Program-made: the position numbers and the translations under genes | Source of the DNA: Taiwanofungus camphoratus | Lineage: Eukaryota; Basidiomycota; Agaricomycetes; Polyporales; Taiwanofungaceae | Assembly (NCBI GenBank): GCA_003999685.1 | Contig: CP021226.1 | Span: 2,330,951-2,394,950, forward strand | Direction of reading: 5' to 3' | DNA: 64,000 nucleotides | Notes under the pieces: model-generated | Database searches by the model: none | Seen by the model: the letters and a program-made list of their open reading frames with translations, nothing else | Told to the model about the DNA's origin: nothing | Part shown: in pieces, positions 59,495 to 64,000 of the stretch | Position numbering within the stretch: position 1 is the stretch's first letter | Layout: every line of letters starts with the position of its first letter

Positions 59495-60426
59495 TCCTCC
59501 GTTCCTAACTTCTCGAACATCGCCCTTTTCTCATCCGATGAGAGCGTCTTGATGTACGAGCGGAAATCCATGGGGGATCGCGCCTCGGGTTCCTTCGAGG
59601 TATTCCTTTGGCCAGCTTTGGCCGTCTTCTTCGGACACTTGCGCACCGCGTGCCCTCCCTTGTGGCAGTAGAAACACAGACGATTATCCATGTGGTACTT
59701 CCTTTCTTTCTCGCTGAGGTTGCATCCGTCCTCCCATTTCTTGGTAACCGGTGTGGGACGCGAGGTAGTGAGTGCGTCCACCTCCATGGGTTCGCCATAG
59801 TCAACGTCGTTGGTGGCGGAGAGGGTCTGGTCGATCCCTCTGTAGACGGCGTCGAGATGGAGAACATCGGCGTACCATTTCTCCATGGAGTTGGGTCGCT
59901 CCGTATTGGTGCGGCCTGCGAGTGTCGTGTAGATCTGGCGGTCCAGACCTTTGATGAAGATCGCCCTCAGCGTGGGGTAATCGTTCTCGGTGCGTTGGCC
60001 TTGGAGGCTCGTGAAAGCGTCCTTTAACTTGGCCTTCTCTGCCAGGAGTCGGAACCTCTCCACGTACATCTTCGTACTGACCCTGGTCTTCTTGTTTAGT
60101 TGCTTGGCCAGCAACTCCATTAGCACCTGGTGAGCCCGCTGGACTCCTTCGTGCTCGGGGAACGCGAGTCGCAAGCTCGCCTTGAATACGTCCCAGCTAG
60201 CGTAGGGAGCATGCCCTCCCGCGGCCCGTTCGTAAAACGTATCGCGCCAGATACGTGCGTCCTGCCCTCCTTTCATGAGAGCGACCGTGTAAGCGATCTT
60301 TGCATCATTGCTTAACCCTTGATTGTTGGTGGCAGTGAGGTAGTGCTCCACCCGCTGGAGGAAACGCTCCAGATCTTCTCCTTGCCCGGTGAACGGCTCC
60401 GGTGCAGGAATGTCGAGCTTAAGGGG
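59488..60426 (-). CDS. Ty3/gypsy gag, N-terminus lost
   Basis: The frame runs from the telomeric junction, with no start codon, to a TAA at 59490-59488. It begins LDIPAPEPFTGQGEDLERFL, the usual early gag segment, so roughly the first tens of residues and the start are missing. The capsid-type middle is followed by one zinc knuckle, CFYCHKGGHAVRKC (CX2CX4HX4C), near the C-terminus. Gag packages the element RNA in the cytoplasm. The stop codon overlaps pol, which is in the -1 frame. The loss of the 5' end coincides exactly with the start of TTAGG repeats. Confidence 0.88.
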   Translation of the reverse strand, partial: PLKLDIPAPEPFTGQGEDLERFLQRVEHYLTATNNQGLSNDAKIAYTVALMKGGQDARIWRDTFYERAAGGHAPYASWDVFKASLRLAFPEHEGVQRAHQVLMELLAKQLNKKTRVSTKMYVERFRLLAEKAKLKDAFTSLQGQRTENDYPTLRAIFIKGLDRQIYTTLAGRTNTERPNSMEKWYADVLHLDAVYRGIDQTLSATNDVDYGEPMEVDALTTSRPTPVTKKWEDGCNLSEKERKYHMDNRLCFYCHKGGHAVRKCPKKTAKAGQRNTSKEPEARSPMDFRSYIKTLSSDEKRAMFEKLGTEDF

Positions 60427-60428
60427 TC

Positions 60429-60465
60429 GGTTAGGTTAGGTTAGGTTAGGTTAGGTTAGGTTAGG
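60429..60465 (+). repeat. Interstitial telomeric tract 3, capping the retrotransposon
   Basis: GG plus seven perfect TTAGG pentamers joined directly to truncated gag sequence on the left and to the start of unit C on the right. Confidence 0.95.
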
Positions 60466-61326
60466 AGGAGGAGACAACAGTGCCGCAGGTGCTGTTGGTG
60501 CGCTAAGAAAGGAAGAGGCTTAGGAGAAGCTAGTACTAATTAGCCCGATATCGCTATCGGACGGCTAATTTCGACTAAGTCTCATCAGAGCACTAGCGTC
60601 GCTTATAACCAAGTTCAACCAAAGTCACGCTTATGGTTGAGTCAGGACCCGGGGGCCGGTGACTAAATCAGTTTGACCGTACCAGGGCAAAGGGTTGCAG
60701 ATGGGAGCGAATCACGTCTCTCCCTCCTATCCTAATCAATCAGCGCCAAGCAAAAGACATTGTCTAGGTTCGCCTAGACACCATTACTGATCAGATGTCA
60801 GAGTCATCTGATTAAGATTAGAATCCAGACCTTAAGCCTAGGCTTAAGATCCGAGATAAGAGATAGGAAGTCCGGGCCGAAGGTTAATCCGGGCCGGACA
60901 TAGATAGGAACAACATAGCCGGTGCCGCACCGATCATGTGACCGGGCCGCTTTTCCGGGCGTCTACTAAGGGCAGCGTGGACCACTGAGGAAGCATCATG
61001 TCATGGCACAAACCTGGGAATCCCCATGAGCACCCTATCCGAGCCATGCGGGGCGGGGGAAGGATACTCAATAGGACCGCGTCCAGCAAGTTGCCGCACC
61101 GTGCTCTAGCATGTTACAACCCACAGATCACCAGATCATGGACTAACACAGCAGAGGGGCGCTAGGGACCATAGTAGTTAACGCGCGCTCCGCTAGCATG
61201 CGGGGACGGCGCGCACCGGGCCGCAGTGAAGGGCCGGTCCGTACTAAGTGCCGAACATATCATGTGACACGTAAGGCGCCTATCTATTTTAAGGCAACCC
61301 TAAGCGCAGGACTGGGTAAGTCCGGC
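60466..61326 (+). repeat. Subtelomeric unit C (full length, 861 bp)
   Basis: Complete copy, nearly identical to units B and E. It starts AGGAGGAGACAACAGTGCCG and ends GGACTGGGTAAGTCCGGC. No open frame of note. Confidence 0.93.
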
Positions 61327-61358
61327 GGTTAGGTTAGGTTAGGTTAGGTTAGGTTAGG
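61327..61358 (+). repeat. Interstitial telomeric tract 4
   Basis: GG plus six TTAGG pentamers after the complete right end of unit C, the same form as tract 2. Confidence 0.93.
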
Positions 61359-61376
61359 AGGAGGAGACAACAGCGC
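61359..61376 (+). repeat. 18 bp stub of a subtelomeric unit
   Basis: AGGAGGAGACAACAGCGC is the exact start of a unit. It stops after 18 bases and is followed by a TTAGGG-containing tract. This is the shortest truncated copy. Confidence 0.85.
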
Positions 61377-61392
61377 TTAGGGTTAGGTTAGG
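61377..61392 (+). repeat. Interstitial telomeric tract 5
   Basis: One TTAGGG hexamer plus two TTAGG pentamers capping the 18 bp stub. Confidence 0.9.
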
Positions 61393-62024
61393 AGGTGGAG
61401 CGAGCAGCGCCGCAGGTGCTGCGAGTGCGATACGGGCTTGAAAGGAGGACTTAGAGGAAGCTAGTACTAATTAGCTCGCCTATGGGGGGGCGGGCAGCTA
61501 ATTTCGACTAAGTCTCATCAGAGCACTAGCTGTCGATTTTAACCGAGTTCAACCAAAGTCATGCTTATGGTTGAGTCATGGCCCGGGGGCCGGTGACTAA
61601 GTCAGTTTGACTTAACCAGGGCAAAGGGTTGCAAATGCGAGCGAATCACGTCTCTCGCTCCTATCCTAATCAATCAGCGCTGAGGAATCAACATTGTCTA
61701 GATTCGCCTAGACACCATTACTGATCAGATGTCAGAGTCATCTGATTAAGATTAGAATCCGGACCTCAAGCCTAGGCTCAAGATCCGAGATGACAGATAG
61801 GAAGCCCGGGCCGGAGGTTAGTCCGGGCCGGGTATAGATAGAAACAGCTTAGCCGGTGCCGCACCGATCATGTGACCGGGCCGCTTTTCCGGGCGTCTAC
61901 TAAGGGCAGCGTGGACCACTGAGGAAGCATCATGTCATGGCACAAACCTGGGAATCCCCGTGAACACCCTGTCCGAGCCATGCGGGGCGGGGGAAGGATA
62001 TTCAATAGGACCGCGTCCAGCAAG
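61393..62024 (+). repeat. Subtelomeric unit D (diverged, truncated)
   Basis: The most diverged copy. Its first 60 bases resemble unit A more than B, C or E (GCGAGTGCG). It follows the common sequence to CCAGCAAG, then stops and is capped by tract 6, so the last ~240 bp are missing. The central AT-rich hairpin keeps its outer stem despite sequence change. Confidence 0.9.
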
Positions 62025-62042
62025 GGTTAGGGTTAGGTTAGG
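62025..62042 (+). repeat. Interstitial telomeric tract 6
   Basis: Identical to tract 1: GG, one TTAGGG, two TTAGG. It caps the broken right end of unit D. Confidence 0.9.
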
Positions 62043-62903
62043 AGGAGGAGACAACAGCGCCGCAGGTGCTGTTGGTGCGCTAAGAAAGGAAGAGGCTTAG
62101 GAGAAGCTAGTACTAATTAGCCCGATATCGCTATCGGACGGCTAATTTCGACTAAGTCTCATCAGAGCACTAGCGTCGCTTATAACCAAGTTCAACCAAA
62201 GTCACGCTTATGGTTGAGTCATGGCCCGGGGGCCGGTGACTAAGTCAGTTTGACCGAACCAGGGCAAAGGGTTGCAGGTGGGAGCGAATCACGTCTCTCC
62301 CTCCTATCCTAATCAGTCAGCGCCAAGTCAAAAGACATTGTCTAGATTCGCCTAGACACCATTACTGATCAGATGTCAGAGTCATCTGATTAAGATTAGA
62401 ATCCGGACCGCAAGCCTAGGCTCAAGGTCCGAGATAAGAGATAGGAAGTCCGGGCCGAAGGTTAATCCGGGCCGGACATAGATAGGGACAACATAGCCGG
62501 TGCCGCACCGATCACGTGACCGGGCCGCTTTTCCGGGCGTCTACTAAGGGCAGCGTGGACCACTGAGGAAGCATCATGTCATGGCACAAACCTGGGAATC
62601 CCCGTGAACACCCTGTCCGAGCCATGCGGGGCGGGGGAAGGATATTCAATAGGACCGCGTCCAGCAAGTTGCCGCACCGTGCTATAGCATGTTACGACCC
62701 ACAGATCACCAGATCATGGACTAACACAGCAGAGGGGCGCTGGGGACCATAGTAGTTATCGCGCGCTCCGCTAGCATGCGGGAACGGCGCGCACCGGGCC
62801 GCAATGAAGGGCCGGTCCGTACTAAGTGCCGAACATATCATGTGACACGTAAGGCGCCTATCTATTTTAGGCAACCCTAAGCGCAGGACTGGGAAAGTCC
62901 GGC
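62043..62903 (+). repeat. Subtelomeric unit E (full length, 861 bp)
   Basis: Complete copy, close to units B and C. The right-end hairpin is GGACT-GGGAA-AGTCC, with a loop change but an intact stem. Confidence 0.93.
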
Positions 62904-63003
62904 GGTTAGGTTAGGTTAGGTTAGGATTAGCGTTAGGTTAGGTTAGGTTAGGTTAGGTTAGGTTCGGTTAGGTTAGGTTAGGTTAGGTTAGGGTTAGGTT
63001 AGG
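62904..63003 (+). repeat. Interstitial telomeric array 7 (~100 bp, degenerate)
   Basis: About 19 TTAGG units with variants (ATTAGCG, TTCGG, GTTAGGG). It is the longest internal array, and its mutations show that it is older than the perfect terminal array. Confidence 0.93.
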
Positions 63004-63861
63004 TCTGGTTTGAACAGACAACCCTAATACACCAACACACTAAGATAACGTTACACCTGATGTAACCGATGCTAATCAAACTGACTTAACAGTTTATATA
63101 TCCATTTCCAAAAGTACGTCATCCGCACTTTGGGCATTAATAACACTTCTGCGCCATTTACTTGCTAAGTCTGCGAAATTGGTTTCCCGTTTCCGAGACA
63201 CAAGCCAGCGCTTGTCTAAGAATCCGAGTTGGGAAAGGTCTGCGACCTTCTCCGCCTCAATAAATCCGGTGGGTTTCCTTAGGTACCGCCCAGTCCATAC
63301 CCAGCCCTCTTCTGCGCGGTTATCATGGACAACCGCCGCCAGGTTAGAGATTTGATCAGACCGCCGGGCTTCAGCGGCGGCACGATCTGCTGCTGCCGAA
63401 GCAGCCGCCGTTTCGCGCGACAGCTTTCGCTGGGCTACTCGGGCGGGATCCCACCACTCCTCAAGCGTGGTCTGAACTGTGCCGGATAGGGTCGCATCCC
63501 GCGAACCCCCAGCCGAATAATCGAAAATCGGAGCGGCCGAGTTTTCCCAACTCGCCGAAAAGAAGTTTTTGAAGAAACTCAAAGACTCCACCCAAGATCC
63601 GGTGACTCGTGTCATTAATTCATGAATATCGAAAGAATCCCATGAAGGGTTAAATTGCGACTTAAGTACAAGTACGCCATCATTCGCGTCCGCCGCTTCG
63701 GTCGAAGTTTGTTTAATGTCCAAACGTTTCGCCCAGCGTACTGCTTTATGTGCATCAAGCCATGCAACAACCAGAGCAGGGGGATAGCCACGGCCGACGT
63801 ACAAATCGACAAGCCCTTTTAGGGCATCTAAGTAATGTTCCAACTTAGAACTTAGCGTGGC
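63004..63861 (-). mobile_element. Telomere-attached element, 5'-truncated (retroelement-like)
   Basis: An 858 bp unique segment lies between the degenerate internal array and the perfect terminal array. Its only long frame is on the minus strand with the 3' end inward and the open 5' end at the telomere. A short AT-richer 3' region (63004-63093) joins the internal array directly, without target duplication or poly(A). This is the arrangement made when an RNA is copied from the 3' end of a telomeric overhang and the chromosome is then capped by telomerase, as known for endonuclease-lacking Penelope-like elements (Athena, Coprina) and for HeT-A-type elements. Assignment to one of these is inference. 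Confidence 0.5.
63094..63861 (-). CDS. Truncated ORF abutting the telomere, possible RT C-terminus
   Basis: 255 codons open from the first base after the terminal array to a stop at 63094. There is no ATG, and an in-frame TAA is made by the telomere repeat itself. The start (LEHYLDALKGLVDLYVGRGY, PPALVVAWLDAHKAVRWAKR) has an RGYP-plus-helix pattern like the thumb region that ends reverse transcriptases of telomere-associated elements. It is followed by VLVLKSQFNPSWDSFDIHEL, a tryptophan-rich part, an Ala/Arg coiled-coil-like helix (about 140-175) and a basic C-terminus (DLASKWRRSVINAQS). No catalytic RT motif is retained, so the family is a guess. It is not related in sequence to the Ty3/gypsy element nearby. 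Confidence 0.5.
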   Translation of the reverse strand, partial: ATLSSKLEHYLDALKGLVDLYVGRGYPPALVVAWLDAHKAVRWAKRLDIKQTSTEAADANDGVLVLKSQFNPSWDSFDIHELMTRVTGSWVESLSFFKNFFSASWENSAAPIFDYSAGGSRDATLSGTVQTTLEEWWDPARVAQRKLSRETAAASAAADRAAAEARRSDQISNLAAVVHDNRAEEGWVWTGRYLRKPTGFIEAEKVADLSQLGFLDKRWLVSRKRETNFADLASKWRRSVINAQSADDVLLEMDI

Positions 63862-64000
63862 TTAGGTTAGGTTAGGTTAGGTTAGGTTAGGTTAGGTTAG
63901 GTTAGGTTAGGTTAGGTTAGGTTAGGTTAGGTTAGGTTAGGTTAGGTTAGGTTAGGTTAGGTTAGGTTAGGTTAGGTTAGGTTAGGTTAGGTTAGGTTAG
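63862..64000 (+). repeat. Telomere, perfect (TTAGG)n to the window end
   Basis: 27 perfect TTAGG pentamers plus TTAG reach the last base. G-rich strand orientation fits a right chromosome end. No hexamers and no variants occur in this array, unlike the internal ones. Confidence 0.95.

Larger units (their letters stand above)
54396..60428 (-). mobile_element. Ty3/gypsy chromodomain retrotransposon, 5'-truncated
   Basis: LTR retrotransposon read on the minus strand. From its 3' end it has an LTR (54396-54949), a polypurine tract (TAGGGGGGTAA next to the LTR), a small CCHC ORF, pol with protease-RT-RNase H-integrase-chromodomain order, and gag. The 5' LTR, primer-binding site and first part of gag are gone: gag sequence stops at about 60426 and (TTAGG)7 follows directly. 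The domain order and C-terminal chromodomain place it in the chromoviruses of fungi. The loss of one end means it cannot be autonomous, although pol is open throughout. The 3' LTR is inserted into subtelomeric unit B after CTAAG. Confidence 0.93.

Noticed and set aside
52719-62903. Subtelomeric unit as a telomerase RNA gene because of AACCCTAA
   Set aside because: Its template would make TTAGGG rather than the TTAGG seen at the end, copies are multiple, and no pseudoknot or Est1/TERT-binding features could be identified.
53581-64000. TTAGG arrays as insect contamination
   Set aside because: The same contig carries fungal-type genes up to 1.3 kb from the first tract, and unit and retroelement sequences join the tracts at several independent junctions.
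1-64000. tRNA, rRNA and CRISPR features
   Set aside because: None was recognised by eye. A tRNAscan or covariance-model search would be needed to exclude a tRNA.

Overview
The window looks like the last 64 kb of a chromosome from a filamentous basidiomycete, probably an Agaricomycete. Three things point there: genes split by many 45-98 nt introns with GTNNGT donors and short branch-point-to-AG distances; gene types typical of mushrooms and polypores (an F-box protein, small secreted proteins with an N-terminal beta-domain, mucin-like single-pass membrane proteins); and a right edge that is pure telomere repeat, with the G-rich strand running 5' to 3' outwards. The telomere unit is the pentamer TTAGG, not the fungal hexamer TTAGGG. 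No rRNA, tRNA or CRISPR array was recognised.

Layout. 1-6.6 kb is very GC-rich and holds an F-box protein, a mitochondrial K+/H+-exchange-related protein and a small unknown protein. 6.6-30 kb is less GC-rich and holds scattered accessory genes: a phytanoyl-CoA-dioxygenase-like enzyme, a small zinc-finger protein, three paralogous secreted proteins, a glycerol dehydrogenase, a ZIP9/Atx2-like metal transporter, a MATE exporter and a secreted agmatinase-family enzyme, separated by gene-poor stretches of 1-4 kb. 33-51.4 kb is mostly housekeeping: a HUL5/UBE3C-type HECT ligase, a decayed short-chain dehydrogenase, two tail-to-tail mucin-like membrane proteins, a 15-exon Gfo/Idh/MocA oxidoreductase, MPDU1 and eIF3e. 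Exon models were built by hand; each keeps frame through every junction and agrees with remembered family motifs.

52.7-64 kb is the subtelomere. It holds five copies of a ~0.86 kb non-coding unit, each starting next to an interstitial (TTAGG)n tract. The right ends are either complete or cut short. One copy carries a Ty3/gypsy chromodomain retrotransposon that lost its 5' end inside gag and is capped there by TTAGG repeats. Outermost, between an interstitial array and the terminal array, lies an 858 bp segment with a 5'-truncated ORF on the minus strand. Its orientation and truncation are what terminal addition of a telomere-attached retroelement would produce. All truncations face the chromosome end, so the region reads as a record of loss, telomere capping and re-addition.

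The most interesting candidate system is this subtelomere: a TTAGG telomere, a short structured unit with polarised truncation, and a possible telomere-attached retroelement. The sequence shows the layout directly. The mechanism and the family of the terminal ORF are inferred.
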